64,000 nt of DNA from Paraclostridium bifermentans (GCF_019916025.1 NZ_CP079737.1:3100001-3164000), one strand, 5' to 3'. Shown: positions 8,284 through 18,528, numbered from the stretch's first letter. Notes: generated by a model not told the origin, from the sequence alone. Translations and numbers: made by a program.

Positions 8284-8913
8284 TTATTTATCTTCATTCA
8301 TAAGATATGATAAAGTAAATAAACTTTCAGTTAAGTTTACATTTTCAACTATAACATCATTTGGTACTTCTAAATCTAACGGTGCAAAGTTCCAAACTCC
8401 TTTTATACCTGATTTAACTAATCTATCGACAACTTCTTGCGCCCCATTTTTTGGTATACATAATATCGCTATATCAATATCATTTTCAGCTACGAACTCC
8501 TCGATGTCATCAGAATCTAATATTTCAAAATCTCTAATTTTTAATCCTATCATTCTTGGGTTTGCATCAAATAAAGCTTTTATCTTAAACCCTGCTTTAG
8601 TAAAACCTGAATAATTAGCTATTGCTTGTCCTAAGTTTCCAGCCCCAATTATTATAGAATTATAAGTTCTAGATAACCCTAATATTTTACCTATTTCATT
8701 ATATAACTCTTCGACATTATATCCGTATCCCTGCTGTCCAAATCCACCAAAGTTGTTTAAATCTTGTCTTATTTGAGATGCTGTAAAGCCAATTATATCG
8801 CTTAATTCTTTAGAAGATATTCTTTGTATATCTCTATCTAACAAATCTCCTAAGTATCTGTGATATTTAGGTAATCTTCTTATTACAGCCATAGAAATAT
8901 TTTTATTACTCAT
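8284..8913 (-). CDS. rex: Redox-sensing transcriptional repressor Rex
   Basis: A 209-residue repressor that senses the NADH/NAD ratio. The N-terminal winged-helix domain (about 1-80) contains the DNA-reading stretch SQIRQDLNNFGGFGQQGYGY typical of Rex. A Rossmann domain follows with GAGNLGQA (90-97) for NADH, and a C-terminal dimer helix. GGAGGTG precedes the ATG. Rex proteins of clostridia repress fermentation and CO2-reduction genes when NADH is low. A candidate Rex site occurs before the nearby cooS. Confidence 0.96.
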   Translation of the reverse strand: MSNKNISMAVIRRLPKYHRYLGDLLDRDIQRISSKELSDIIGFTASQIRQDLNNFGGFGQQGYGYNVEELYNEIGKILGLSRTYNSIIIGAGNLGQAIANYSGFTKAGFKIKALFDANPRMIGLKIRDFEILDSDDIEEFVAENDIDIAILCIPKNGAQEVVDRLVKSGIKGVWNFAPLDLEVPNDVIVENVNLTESLFTLSYLMNEDK

Positions 8914-8986
8914 CTCATCACCTCCTATATATTCATTATCCCTGTTTTATATACTATGCTATTTTTTTAACAAAATGCATATATCC

Positions 8987-9015
8987 TTGATTATATTATA
9001 CCAAAACATTATAAT
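8987..9015 (+). promoter_or_regulatory. Promoter of the ABC-F gene
   Basis: -35 TTGATT (8987-8992), 17-base spacer, -10 TATAAT (9010-9015), 30 bases before the ABC-F start codon. Confidence 0.7.
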
Positions 9016-9044
9016 TTTAGATAGTTTAAAGGAGGTATAATTTT

Positions 9045-10958
9045 ATGATTGTTTTGTCGTGTAATAACTTAAATAAAAGTTTTGGAATAGATACTATATT
9101 AGAAAATATTAGCTTCACTGTAAATGAAGGCGATAAAGTTGGTATTATAGGTGTAAATGGAACGGGTAAAACTACTTTATTTAAAGTACTTTCTGGTATT
9201 TATGGATATGATAGCGGAGATATATACCTTGGCAAAGGTGTTGAAATAGGATATCTTGAACAAAATACAAGTTTCCAATCGGAAAAAACTATATATGAAG
9301 AGGTTTTAGAAGTTTTTTCTGACTTAATGGATATGGAAAAGTATATAAGAGATTTAGAGATTAAAATAGCTGAAGAAGGTTCTAATCCGGATTCAAAAGT
9401 TTTGGATAAACTTATGAATGAGTATTCTCAAAAACTAGAACTTTTCTCTGAGCTAAATGGTTATGGTTATAAATCAGAAGTAAAAGGGATTTTAAAAGGT
9501 CTAGGTTTTTCTGATTCTGATATGGAAACTCCAATAAATATATTATCTGGAGGAGAAAAGACTAGAGTCTTACTTTCTAAATTACTACTAAAAAATCCTT
9601 CACTTCTACTTCTAGATGAACCAACTAACCATCTTGATTCAGATGCCATCGAATGGTTGGAGGTATTCTTAAAACAATATAAAGGAACAGTAATTATCAT
9701 ATCTCATGATAGATATTTCCTAGATCAAGTTGTAAATAGAGTATTTGAAATTCATAATAAAAGACTTAAAACATATAATGGAAATTACTCTAAATTCATA
9801 GAGTTATCTAATGTAGAAAAAGAATTAGAAGTTAAAAGATATGAAGATCAACAAAAAGAAATTAAAAAACAAGAAGAATCAATTGATAGACTAAAAGCTT
9901 ACGGAAGGGAAAAACATTTAAAAAGAGCTAGAAGTAAAGAAAAAATGCTAGATAAAGTTGATGTTTTAGATAAACCTGATGTGTTCAGAAAAAAAGCTAG
10001 TATTCAATTTAGTCCTTCTGTATCTAGTGGTAATGATGTTTTACAAGTAGAAAATCTTTCTATGGGTTATGGTGAAAGAATCCTATTTAAGGACATAAAC
10101 TTCAATATATATAGGGGCGAAAAAGTTGCTTTAATAGGAGCTAATGGAATAGGAAAATCTACTTTATTTAAAATTATAATGAATGAAATAGTTCCATTAA
10201 CTGGAACTACTAAACTTGGAGCAAATGTTCATGTAGACTACTTCCATCAAGAACAAAAAACTCTTAACTTAGATAATACTATTATAGATGAAATTTGGAA
10301 TGATCATCCTAATCTAAACCAAACTACTCTAAGAAATATGTTAGGTTCTTTTTTATTTGAAGACGAAGAAGTATTTAAAAAAATATCTACACTAAGCGGT
10401 GGAGAAAGAGCTAGAGTTGCTATATTGAAATTAATTTTATCTAACTCTAACTTCTTATTACTAGATGAGCCTACAAATCACCTTGATATAGACTCTAAGG
10501 AAGTTCTTGAAGAAGCTTTACTGAATTATACAGGAACTTTATTTACAATATCTCATGATAGATATTTCTTAAACACAGTTGTCGATAAAATACTTGTTCT
10601 TGATTCTGAGGGAATAACAGAGTATCTAGGTAATTATGATTATTATATGGATAAGAAAAAACAAACTATAGAGATGAATGCTATAGAAACAACCGAGGAA
10701 AAAACAAAAACTCAATTAAAAGATGAAAAACGAAAAGAAAGAGAACAAAGAGAGTTAGAGAAAAAAGCTAGGGTTAAGAGGCAAAACATAGAAAAGGAAA
10801 TTGAAGAAATAGAACTTGAAATCGAAGAACTTAATGTTCTTATGTGCCAAGAAGAAATATATTCTAATCCTGAAAAATCTAAAGAGGTTAGTCAAAATAA
10901 AACTTCCTTAGAAGATAGATTAAATAATTTATATGAAGAATGGGAACAGCTAATGTAG
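9045..10958 (+). CDS. ABC-F family ribosome-associated ATPase
   Basis: A 637-residue soluble protein with two ATP-binding cassettes and no membrane domain. The first Walker A is GVNGTGKT (36-43) with signature LSGGEKTRV and DEPTNHLD; the second is GANGIGKS (about 365) with LSGGERARV and DEPTNHLD. The two are joined by a charged linker (about 250-310, EVKRYEDQQKEIKKQEESI). The C-terminal 90 residues are a Lys/Glu-rich coiled coil. Such proteins act on the ribosome E site, as housekeeping factors or antibiotic-resistance proteins. The coiled-coil tail is more like YdiF/Uup housekeeping members. GGAGGT precedes the ATG. Confidence 0.92.
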   Translation: MIVLSCNNLNKSFGIDTILENISFTVNEGDKVGIIGVNGTGKTTLFKVLSGIYGYDSGDIYLGKGVEIGYLEQNTSFQSEKTIYEEVLEVFSDLMDMEKYIRDLEIKIAEEGSNPDSKVLDKLMNEYSQKLELFSELNGYGYKSEVKGILKGLGFSDSDMETPINILSGGEKTRVLLSKLLLKNPSLLLLDEPTNHLDSDAIEWLEVFLKQYKGTVIIISHDRYFLDQVVNRVFEIHNKRLKTYNGNYSKFIELSNVEKELEVKRYEDQQKEIKKQEESIDRLKAYGREKHLKRARSKEKMLDKVDVLDKPDVFRKKASIQFSPSVSSGNDVLQVENLSMGYGERILFKDINFNIYRGEKVALIGANGIGKSTLFKIIMNEIVPLTGTTKLGANVHVDYFHQEQKTLNLDNTIIDEIWNDHPNLNQTTLRNMLGSFLFEDEEVFKKISTLSGGERARVAILKLILSNSNFLLLDEPTNHLDIDSKEVLEEALLNYTGTLFTISHDRYFLNTVVDKILVLDSEGITEYLGNYDYYMDKKKQTIEMNAIETTEEKTKTQLKDEKRKEREQRELEKKARVKRQNIEKEIEEIELEIEELNVLMCQEEIYSNPEKSKEVSQNKTSLEDRLNNLYEEWEQLM

Positions 10959-10975
10959 GCTGTTCTTTATTTTTG
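10944..10975 (+). terminator. Terminator overlapping the ABC-F stop codon
   Basis: GAACAGC (10944-10950) pairs with GCTGTTC (10959-10965) around the TAG stop codon and is followed by TTTATTTTT. The left arm lies within the last codons of the gene. Confidence 0.6.
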
Positions 10976-11066
10976 ATAATTCTGAAATTAATAAAATAAA
11001 TTAGTTGATATATACATACTATTTATATTAACATATTATAGACGTTAAATTTAAGGGGGTGTCTTA

Positions 11067-12443
11067 TTGTCAAATATTTTTAATCTTAATAATGAAAACA
11101 AGAGATTTTATAAATTATTAGTTTCACTTTGTATTCCTATAATAATACAAAATCTTATATCTACATCTGTAAATATTATAGATACTGTAATGATTAGTAG
11201 TTTAGGAGAAGCATCTGTAGCATCTATAGGAGTTGCTAATCAATACTTCTTCTTATTTAATATGACTTTATCTGGATTAACAGGTGGTGCTGGTTTATTT
11301 ATATCTCAATTTTTCGGGAAAAATGATGCTAACAATATAAAAAAGGTGACTGGACTAAATGTTTTACTTGGAATAATATTAGGTTTATTATTTTTTATAC
11401 CAGCTTTTATATTTCCTAAATTTATAATACATTTTTTCTCTTATGATCCTGAAGTGGTTAAGCTTTGTATTCAATACTTTAGCATTATCGCTTTTTGTTA
11501 TCCTTTAATAGCAGTTAGTACTGTATTTAGTATGGGGTCTAGAAGTGTTAGAAATCCTAAACTTGGAATGATTTGTAGTGCAGTTGCTCTTATAAGTAAC
11601 ATTATATTAAATTACGGTTTAATCTTTGGAAATTTAGGATTACCTGCATTAGGAGTTCGTGGAGCTGCAATAGCAACTGTTATAGCTAGATTTATAGAGT
11701 TCTCTCTTTTAATCGGATATGTATATATCGTAAAGAAAGATTATGTTTTAAAATTCAATATTGTTAATCTAAAATCTATAGATAAACAGTTTATAAATAC
11801 TTTTTTTGAAAAAAGTACCCCTATATTATTAAATGATAGTGGATGGGCAATAGGTACAGTTTTATATTCTGTTGCTTATGCAAAAGCTGGTACTTCTGCA
11901 ATTGCAGCTAGTCAAATAGCTACTAGTACTGGAAATTTCTTTATTATGACAGCTGTTTGCGTTGCTATAGGCGCATCTATTATGCTAGGTAATGAACTTG
12001 GTGCTGATAATAAAGAAGTTGCTATTGATTATGCTAAAAAGTTTTCTAAGATAGTTTTTGTAGTTGGTACTCTATTTGGTTTAATTCTTATATTAAACAT
12101 ACCTGTATTACTTAAAATGTTTAGTGTTTCAGATAGCCTAGCACCTGACATTATTAAAATATTTGTTATTATGGGTCTATTAATGGGTCTTAAGTCTTTT
12201 AATACTCTTTTAATTATAGGAATTTTAAGAAGTGGTGGAGATACTAAGTATTCTTTATTTTTAGAATTAGGATGTATGTGGCTAGTATCTCTTCCTCTTA
12301 CTTTTATATTTGCAATTAAAGGAGCTCCTATTTATATTTTAGTGCTTCTTACTTACTCTGAAGAAATTGTTAAGTTTATATTCGGAGTTCCTAGAGCATT
12401 ATCTAAAAAGTGGGTTGCTAATATTGTAAAAGAAATTGATTAG
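11067..12443 (+). CDS. MATE family efflux transporter
   Basis: A 458-residue integral membrane protein with about twelve hydrophobic segments in two similar halves, as in Na+- or H+-driven multidrug and toxin exporters. The N-end fits the family (LVSLCIPIIIQNLISTSVNIIDTVMI), as does the glycine-rich SGLTGGAGLFISQFFG segment. The start is a TTG at 11067 directly after AAGGGGGTG; there is no better ATG. The substrate cannot be predicted. It follows the ABC-F gene in the same direction but beyond a terminator. Confidence 0.88.
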   Translation: MSNIFNLNNENKRFYKLLVSLCIPIIIQNLISTSVNIIDTVMISSLGEASVASIGVANQYFFLFNMTLSGLTGGAGLFISQFFGKNDANNIKKVTGLNVLLGIILGLLFFIPAFIFPKFIIHFFSYDPEVVKLCIQYFSIIAFCYPLIAVSTVFSMGSRSVRNPKLGMICSAVALISNIILNYGLIFGNLGLPALGVRGAAIATVIARFIEFSLLIGYVYIVKKDYVLKFNIVNLKSIDKQFINTFFEKSTPILLNDSGWAIGTVLYSVAYAKAGTSAIAASQIATSTGNFFIMTAVCVAIGASIMLGNELGADNKEVAIDYAKKFSKIVFVVGTLFGLILILNIPVLLKMFSVSDSLAPDIIKIFVIMGLLMGLKSFNTLLIIGILRSGGDTKYSLFLELGCMWLVSLPLTFIFAIKGAPIYILVLLTYSEEIVKFIFGVPRALSKKWVANIVKEID

Positions 12444-12445
12444 GT

Positions 12446-12540
12446 CGTGCTCGTTGGAAAATATTATTGTTTCATTCGCTGAAAGACCTAAAATCATGGT
12501 CTTTAACGCTACTTCAACAATAGTATATTCCAACTTGGAT
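12446..12540. repeat. Nested palindrome downstream of the MATE gene (element B)
   Basis: The outer arms TTGGAAAATATTATTGTT and AACAATAGTATATTCCAA enclose an inner hairpin built on AAAGACC/GGTCTTT, with GCG/CGC-like bases at the junction. The plan (outer stem, internal loop, inner hairpin) resembles the repeat family of copies A, C, D, E and F, but the sequence differs, so it is listed separately. There is no T-run on either side. Confidence 0.5.
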
Positions 12541-12558
12541 AGTTTAAGATAAATAAAA

Positions 12559-12600
12559 AGGTACTATTATAAAATTATTTTATAATAGTACCTCTTTTAT
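12559..12600 (+). terminator. Intrinsic terminator downstream of the MATE gene
   Basis: AGGTACTATTATAAAAT (12559-12575) is followed by its exact complement (12577-12593), then TCTTTTATTATT. It would end plus-strand transcription about 115 bases beyond the MATE stop codon. Confidence 0.7.
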
Positions 12601-12628
12601 TATTCATATTTTACTAGTGATTTTATAA

Positions 12629-12716
12629 TGTTATATAAAGATATAAATATATAAGTTTTAACGACCTTTAAAGCATCTCTTTGCTTTGGGAGTAAAATTT
12701 ATAATGTTATATCTAG
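12629..12716. repeat. Hairpin repeat, copy C
   Basis: Core at about 12650-12702: ATAAGTTTTAACGACC, then TTTAAAGCATC, and closing GGGAGTAAAATTTAT. Outer arms AGATATAA.../...GTTATATCT. It lies between the converging MATE and amylase genes. Unlike the other copies it does not form the terminator of the neighbouring minus-strand gene, which has its own hairpin at 12736. With elements B and the two terminators it fills the 333-base gene-free stretch 12444-12776. Confidence 0.7.
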
Positions 12717-12735
12717 CACATTCATATAATCGGCT

Positions 12736-12774
12736 AAAAAATCACAATAAAGAAATTTTCTTTATTGTGATTTA
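12736..12774 (-). terminator. Terminator of the glycogen operon
   Basis: AAATCACAATAAAGAAA pairs with TTTCTTTATTGTGATTT three bases beyond the amylase stop, with a run of T on the minus strand. It ends the glgB-to-amylase operon. Confidence 0.85.
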
Positions 12775-12776
12775 GA

Positions 12777-14615
12777 TTAATTATTATCTTTTTCTAATTT
12801 AACTATCATATATGATTTAGATTCTAATTTAAGCTCAACATTATCATAATTTACCTCAATAAGCCCATTAACTAAATTTACATATTTACTATTTAGACAT
12901 TCTTTCATATCAATTCCTATAACTTCTTCTTGTTCTGATCTATTTACTAAAACTAAAATGTTATCATCATTTATACCTTCAATATATCTTACATAACCAA
13001 ATACATTAGGATTTTCCAATTCTAAAAATTTAGTTTCTCCGCAAGTTAGTACCTTACTTTTATTTCTATCCTTGATAATATTTTTATAGAAATTTAAAAT
13101 TTCTTTATCTTCATTTTTCCACGGATAAGTTCTTCTATTATCTGGATCTGTTTCACCTAAAAGTCCGGCTTCATCACCGTAATATATATATGGTACACCT
13201 TCAAAAGTCATTTGTATTGCAACTGCTAATTTAAGAAGCTCTTTATCTTCATTTAATTCTGTAAGTATTCTTCTTGTATCATGCGTACCTAATATATTTA
13301 AATTAGATTTAAAAGATTCTTTTGGATAATTTTCTTTTATAGTCATAAGGCTATTGTATACATCATTTGAATCAATTTTATAATTTAAAAAATCTAAAAA
13401 TATATTCTTAAACACATACCCTGTAACACCATTTAGTTGGTCACCTAAAAGATATTTTCTTCTTTCATCATAACTAATTTTATTAGATGCATCTTCCCAA
13501 ACTTCACCTACAAGAATAGATTCTTTATCTAGTTTTAAAGTCTCACTCTTTAGCTCCTCTATAAATTTAGAAGGTAATTCATCAGCTACATCAAGTCGCC
13601 ATCCTTTAACTCCATATCCCATCCATTTTTTTATTACACTGTCATCACCTTTTATAATATAGTCAATATATGAAGTTTCAGTCTCATTTACATTTGGTAA
13701 AGATTTAACCCCCCACCAACAATCATATTTCTGTGGGTAGTTTTCAAATTTATACCAAGAGCTATAAGGAGAATCTTGTGATTGATATGCCCCTATGGAA
13801 TCGTAATTTCCATACCTATTAAAATATACGCTATCATCTCCTGTATGACTAAATACACCATCTAGAATAATATTTATTCCCTTTTTATTTGCTTCATTTA
13901 TCAACTCTTTAAATATTTCTTCATTCCCAAACATTGAATCAATATTTTTATAGTCTCCTGTATCATACTTGTGGTTACTCTGTGATTCAAATATAGGGCT
14001 TAAGTATATTATGTTAACCCCTAAATTTTTTAAATAACTTAATTTACTTATTATCCCTTTTAGATTTCCTCCATGAAAATCCCATCTAATTATTTCATTT
14101 TCACTATTTTTTATATACATAGGAGTATCTTCCCAATTTGCATATACAAAACTATTTTTTTTAGGATTGTTTATCTTACCACTTCTATTAAATCTATCTA
14201 CAAATATATGATATAAAACACCCTCTTTAAACCAATTTGGTGATTTAATTTTCTTGCTAACTGTAATTTGATATTTATTTAGACTATCAATATCGAAAGT
14301 CTCTTCACACACACCATTTTTATTGTTTTTACCATAGTATTTTATTATATTATTTCCATTTATATTTTCTACTGTTTTAAAGAAGTAAAAATAAATATCT
14401 TCTTGTTGAAATTCATATCCATCAATATTGAAAGTATCATCTGATATCTTAGTCATTTCTATTTCTTTTAAATCATTTCCGTCTCTTTCCAACACTAAAT
14501 ACACTTCTTTTACATTCTCTGTAGCTTTTATATTTAAACTTAGTTTTTCTCCTAATTCCAAAGCTCCGAAAGGCTTTTTATAACTTTCTAACCAAGAATT
14601 ATATGTTATACTCAT
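12777..14615 (-). CDS. GH13 alpha-amylase family enzyme (cyclomaltodextrinase/neopullulanase-like)
   Basis: A 612-residue cytoplasmic glycoside hydrolase. A beta-rich N-terminal domain (about 1-120) precedes a TIM barrel starting at WFKEGVLYHIFVDRF. The four GH13 regions are visible: DGVFSHTG, GWRLDVAD (nucleophile Asp), GEVWEDA (acid/base Glu) and LGTHDT. There is no signal peptide. As the last gene of the glycogen operon it most likely trims maltodextrins or branch stubs left by the phosphorylase, the job of a debranching enzyme, which is otherwise missing here. The precise specificity cannot be read from sequence. Confidence 0.88.
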   Translation of the reverse strand: MSITYNSWLESYKKPFGALELGEKLSLNIKATENVKEVYLVLERDGNDLKEIEMTKISDDTFNIDGYEFQQEDIYFYFFKTVENINGNNIIKYYGKNNKNGVCEETFDIDSLNKYQITVSKKIKSPNWFKEGVLYHIFVDRFNRSGKINNPKKNSFVYANWEDTPMYIKNSENEIIRWDFHGGNLKGIISKLSYLKNLGVNIIYLSPIFESQSNHKYDTGDYKNIDSMFGNEEIFKELINEANKKGINIILDGVFSHTGDDSVYFNRYGNYDSIGAYQSQDSPYSSWYKFENYPQKYDCWWGVKSLPNVNETETSYIDYIIKGDDSVIKKWMGYGVKGWRLDVADELPSKFIEELKSETLKLDKESILVGEVWEDASNKISYDERRKYLLGDQLNGVTGYVFKNIFLDFLNYKIDSNDVYNSLMTIKENYPKESFKSNLNILGTHDTRRILTELNEDKELLKLAVAIQMTFEGVPYIYYGDEAGLLGETDPDNRRTYPWKNEDKEILNFYKNIIKDRNKSKVLTCGETKFLELENPNVFGYVRYIEGINDDNILVLVNRSEQEEVIGIDMKECLNSKYVNLVNGLIEVNYDNVELKLESKSYMIVKLEKDNN

Positions 14616-14647
14616 TTTGATCTCCCACCTTTTATCTTTTGAACTGT

Positions 14648-17068
14648 TTATTTTTTATACCATATATCCTTAGCATATTCATTTATAGTTCTATCACTTG
14701 AAAATATTCCTGAATTTGCTATATTTGTTAAAGAAATTGAATTCCACTTATATCTATCTTTATATAAATTATTTACTTTTTTCTGTGCTTCTATATAGTT
14801 CTCAAAGTCTCTTAATACAAAAAATTCATCATTGTAGGTTATTAAAGAATTATATATTTCTCTACCTTCTTCACCTATATTTGGTATGAATCCATTGACC
14901 AAATCATCCACAACCCTCTTTATATAGAAATTATTAGAATAAATATCTGCTGCTGAATATCCTCCAAACTTATTGTATTCTAGCACTTGATTTGCTGATA
15001 ATCCAAAAATTATTATATTTTCATCGCCCACTTGTTCATGTATTTCTATATTTGCTCCATCTAAAGTCGCTAAAGTTATAGCTCCATTCATCATAAATTT
15101 CATATTACTAGTTCCTGAAGCTTCCTTTGTAGTTGTTGATATTTGTTCACTTACATTTGCAGCGGGTATTATTTTTTCTGCTAATGAAACCCCGTAATTT
15201 TCTATAAATACTACTTTTAATTTTTCATTAACTCTTTTATCATTATTAATTTTTTGAGCTAATTCATTTATAAATTTAATAACGCATTTTGCAAAGTAGT
15301 ACCCAGGAGCAGCCTTTGCCCCAAATATAAATGTTCTTGGCTTTATGTCTAGGTTTGGATTATCTAATAATTCATGATATAAATGAAGTATGTGAAGTGC
15401 GTTCATAAGTTGTCGTTTGTATGCATGTAACCTTTTTATTTGTATATCAAATATAGAGTTTGGATCTATTGATATATTATTTCTTTCTTTTATAATTTTT
15501 GATAAGTTTAGCTTATTGTTATATTTTATTTTTTCTAGTTCCTGTAATACATTTTTTTCATTCTTATATTTTTCAAGTTGCTTTAGTTTCATAGTGTCCT
15601 TTTCCCAACCGCTACCTATAAGACTAGTTATTAAACTAGATAACTGAGGGTTTGATAACATTAGCCATCTTCTATGAGCAATTCCATTTGTTTTGTTATT
15701 AAATTTATATGGCTCATCCTCATAAAATTCTTTTAATACTTCTTTTTTCAAAATTTTAGTATGAAGGTCTGCAACTCCATTTACACTACTACTTCCAACT
15801 ATACTTAAGTTAGCCATATTTACATTATTATTATAAATAATAGCCATCTTATTTATTTTTTCACTGTCATTTGAATATTTAGTTTTTAACTTATTTAAAT
15901 ACCTTTTATTTATTTCTTCTATAATCATATAAATTCTTGGAAGTAATTCTTTTATCATTGATATTTGCCATTTTTCCATAGCTTCTGTCATTATGGTGTG
16001 ATTTGTGTATGAAGTGCATTTTTTTGTAATTTCCCAAGCTTCATCCCATCCAAGAGCTTCTTCATCCATAAGTATTCTCATTAATTCAGGTATACATAAT
16101 GATGGATGAGTATCATTTATATGAATAGATATTTTTTCATTTAACTTATTAATATCAATTTTATTTTTTTTACACTTTCTTAATATATCCTGTAATCCTG
16201 AGCTAACTAGAAAATACTCCTGTTTTAATCTTAGCATTTTACCTGCATCGTTAGAATCATTTGGGTATAATACTTGTGATATCTCATCTACGTAATATCT
16301 ATATTGGAGTGCATCATGATAGCTACCATAGCTGTTTTTTGAATCTTTTAATATTGGTTCAAAGTCTTTCCTAGGTATATCTGATTTAAATAGCCTCAAT
16401 GTATTTATATAATGATTTTCATATCCTATAATAGGTATATCATAAGGTAGAGCCATTACAGGTATATAATTTTTATGAATAGCCTTTAGCTTTCCATTAT
16501 TACTTACAAGTTCTACTTCTCCTCCAAATTTAACTATAACCGCTTTATTTGGTCTTACAGTTTCCCAAATATAGGATTCTTCTTTTAGCCAGTTATCAGG
16601 TACCTCAACTTGGTGCCCATTTACAAACTTTTGTTCAAATAATCCATATTCATATCTAATACCATAGCCATGACCACTTATTTTATTAGATGCCATCGAA
16701 TCTAGAAAACATGCGGCTAGCCTTCCTAATCCACCATTTCCTAATGCAGGATCAGATTCTGCATCTATTAAATCATCTAGATTTATGTTCATAGTATCTA
16801 ATATAGACCTTACTTCCTCCATTACTCCTAAGTTTAAAAGATTTGACTGCAGCTGTCTTCCTAATAAAAACTCTATGCAAAAATAGTAAACTTCCTTTTC
16901 CTCTTTTAATCTATTTTCTTTCCATATATTTGCTATTTTAGATTTAAGAACAGTTACTAATGTATTTAGTAACTGTTCATTGTTAGCTTCTTCAATACTT
17001 TGTTTATATAAAAAATCCATTTGATTTTTAAATTCTAGCTTAAATTCCTCCCTATTTATGAGAGTCAA
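14648..17068 (-). CDS. glgP: Glycogen (maltodextrin) phosphorylase
   Basis: Releases glucose-1-phosphate from glycogen with phosphate and pyridoxal phosphate. About 806 residues, the usual length. Family landmarks: GNGGLGRLAACF near the N-end and the PLP-lysine segment SGTSNMKFMMNGA in the C-terminal half. I place the start at a TTG at 17068: AAAGGAG lies nine bases upstream and it follows the glgA stop by two bases. An upstream in-frame TTG at 17089 would place the Shine-Dalgarno inside the gene. Fourth step of the operon glgB-glgC-glgD-glgA-glgP-amylase. Confidence 0.95.
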   Translation of the reverse strand: MTLINREEFKLEFKNQMDFLYKQSIEEANNEQLLNTLVTVLKSKIANIWKENRLKEEKEVYYFCIEFLLGRQLQSNLLNLGVMEEVRSILDTMNINLDDLIDAESDPALGNGGLGRLAACFLDSMASNKISGHGYGIRYEYGLFEQKFVNGHQVEVPDNWLKEESYIWETVRPNKAVIVKFGGEVELVSNNGKLKAIHKNYIPVMALPYDIPIIGYENHYINTLRLFKSDIPRKDFEPILKDSKNSYGSYHDALQYRYYVDEISQVLYPNDSNDAGKMLRLKQEYFLVSSGLQDILRKCKKNKIDINKLNEKISIHINDTHPSLCIPELMRILMDEEALGWDEAWEITKKCTSYTNHTIMTEAMEKWQISMIKELLPRIYMIIEEINKRYLNKLKTKYSNDSEKINKMAIIYNNNVNMANLSIVGSSSVNGVADLHTKILKKEVLKEFYEDEPYKFNNKTNGIAHRRWLMLSNPQLSSLITSLIGSGWEKDTMKLKQLEKYKNEKNVLQELEKIKYNNKLNLSKIIKERNNISIDPNSIFDIQIKRLHAYKRQLMNALHILHLYHELLDNPNLDIKPRTFIFGAKAAPGYYFAKCVIKFINELAQKINNDKRVNEKLKVVFIENYGVSLAEKIIPAANVSEQISTTTKEASGTSNMKFMMNGAITLATLDGANIEIHEQVGDENIIIFGLSANQVLEYNKFGGYSAADIYSNNFYIKRVVDDLVNGFIPNIGEEGREIYNSLITYNDEFFVLRDFENYIEAQKKVNNLYKDRYKWNSISLTNIANSGIFSSDRTINEYAKDIWYKK

Positions 17069-17070
17069 TA

Positions 17071-18528
17071 TTACCAACTCCTTTGCCAAACTATTTCATT
17101 ATACGTTTTTATATATTCATTTGCGGACTTAGCCCAACTACTGTCAGTACCCATAGCACTTTTAACTATTTTTAACCATGCACTTTTATCATTTTTATAA
17201 GTATCTATTGCGCTTTTAATACAGTAAAACATTTCATGTGCATTGTAATTTGCAAAGCTAAATCCATTTCCTTCTCCTGTATATTTATTGAAAGGTTTTA
17301 CAGTATCTTTTAATCCTCCTGTTTCTCTTACTATAGGTATAGATCCATATCTCATTGCGATCATCTGCCCAATTCCACACGGCTCAAATAAAGATGGCAT
17401 TAAAAACATATCTGATGATGCATAAATTTGTTGCGCAAGTGCAGCATCAAATGTTAATATAGCTGCTACTTTATTTGGATATTTACCTGAATAGTAATTT
17501 AACATAGATTGATATTGTTCTTCTCCAGTACCTAAAACCACTAATTGTAGATTTTCTCCTACTATTTCGGGCATCATATATGATATTAAGTCCAATCCTT
17601 TTTGAGATACTAATCTAGAAACTATGCCTATCATAGGAATATCTGGATTAACTTCTAATCCAAGAATTTTTTGTAATTCTAATTTATTTTTAACTTTATC
17701 ACCTATTGAATTTATGTTATAGTTACATACTATATTTTTATCTGTCTCAGGGTTATTTATTTCATAATCAATTCCATTTACAATTCCCTTTAACTTATGT
17801 GCATTAGATTTTATTAATCCATCTAAGCTTTCTCCATAAAACTTTGTTTGTATTTCATTAGCATAAGTAGGACTTACTGTGCTTACTTTATCCGAATATA
17901 CTATTCCTGCTTTCATAAAGTTGATACCACCATAATACTCTATATTCCCATCTTCTAAATAATGTCTTGGTATAGATAATACATCTTCTATATTTTTATT
18001 TGAAAATACACCTTGATATTGAAGGTTGTGTATAGTATATATAGTTTTTATTTCAGAATATCTTTCATCTTGGCTATAATTTTCTTTTAAAAATAAAGGT
18101 ATCATACCAGTGTGCCAATCATTTAAATTTATTACATCTGGGAAAAAATCTATTCTCTTTAAAGATTCTAGCACCGCATTACTAAAGAAAGTAAATCTTT
18201 CTACATCATCGTCATATCCATATAAATACGCATATTCACCATCTCTCTTGAAGTAGAATTCATTATCTATAAAGTAAAATTTAACTCCATCTAGCTCTAG
18301 TTCCATTAATCCACAATATTGATTTCTCCATGCTACGTTTACATTGAATACTGCTACTGTTTTCATTTGATCTTTTAAATATTTAGGAATGTTGACATAC
18401 TTAGGCATTATAACCCTTATATCCACTCCTTCTCTTTTTAAAGCCTTTGGAAGTGCATAAGAAACATCTCCCAATCCCCCAGTCTTTACAAAAGGCCAAC
18501 ACTCTGCCGTTACAAAAAGAACTTTCAA
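17071..18528 (-). CDS. glgA: Glycogen synthase (ADP-glucose dependent)
   Basis: A GT5 glycosyltransferase that adds glucose from ADP-glucose to glycogen; 485 residues. The ADP-glucose-binding KTGGLGDV is at residues 15-22. The C-terminal domain holds the SLFEPCGIGQMIAMRYGSIPIVRETGGL block with the catalytic Glu region. The start is a TTG at 18528 preceded by GGGGGA. It is followed two bases later by glgP and sits 13 bases after glgD, so it is part of one transcript. Confidence 0.96.
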   Translation of the reverse strand: MKVLFVTAECWPFVKTGGLGDVSYALPKALKREGVDIRVIMPKYVNIPKYLKDQMKTVAVFNVNVAWRNQYCGLMELELDGVKFYFIDNEFYFKRDGEYAYLYGYDDDVERFTFFSNAVLESLKRIDFFPDVINLNDWHTGMIPLFLKENYSQDERYSEIKTIYTIHNLQYQGVFSNKNIEDVLSIPRHYLEDGNIEYYGGINFMKAGIVYSDKVSTVSPTYANEIQTKFYGESLDGLIKSNAHKLKGIVNGIDYEINNPETDKNIVCNYNINSIGDKVKNKLELQKILGLEVNPDIPMIGIVSRLVSQKGLDLISYMMPEIVGENLQLVVLGTGEEQYQSMLNYYSGKYPNKVAAILTFDAALAQQIYASSDMFLMPSLFEPCGIGQMIAMRYGSIPIVRETGGLKDTVKPFNKYTGEGNGFSFANYNAHEMFYCIKSAIDTYKNDKSAWLKIVKSAMGTDSSWAKSANEYIKTYNEIVWQRSW

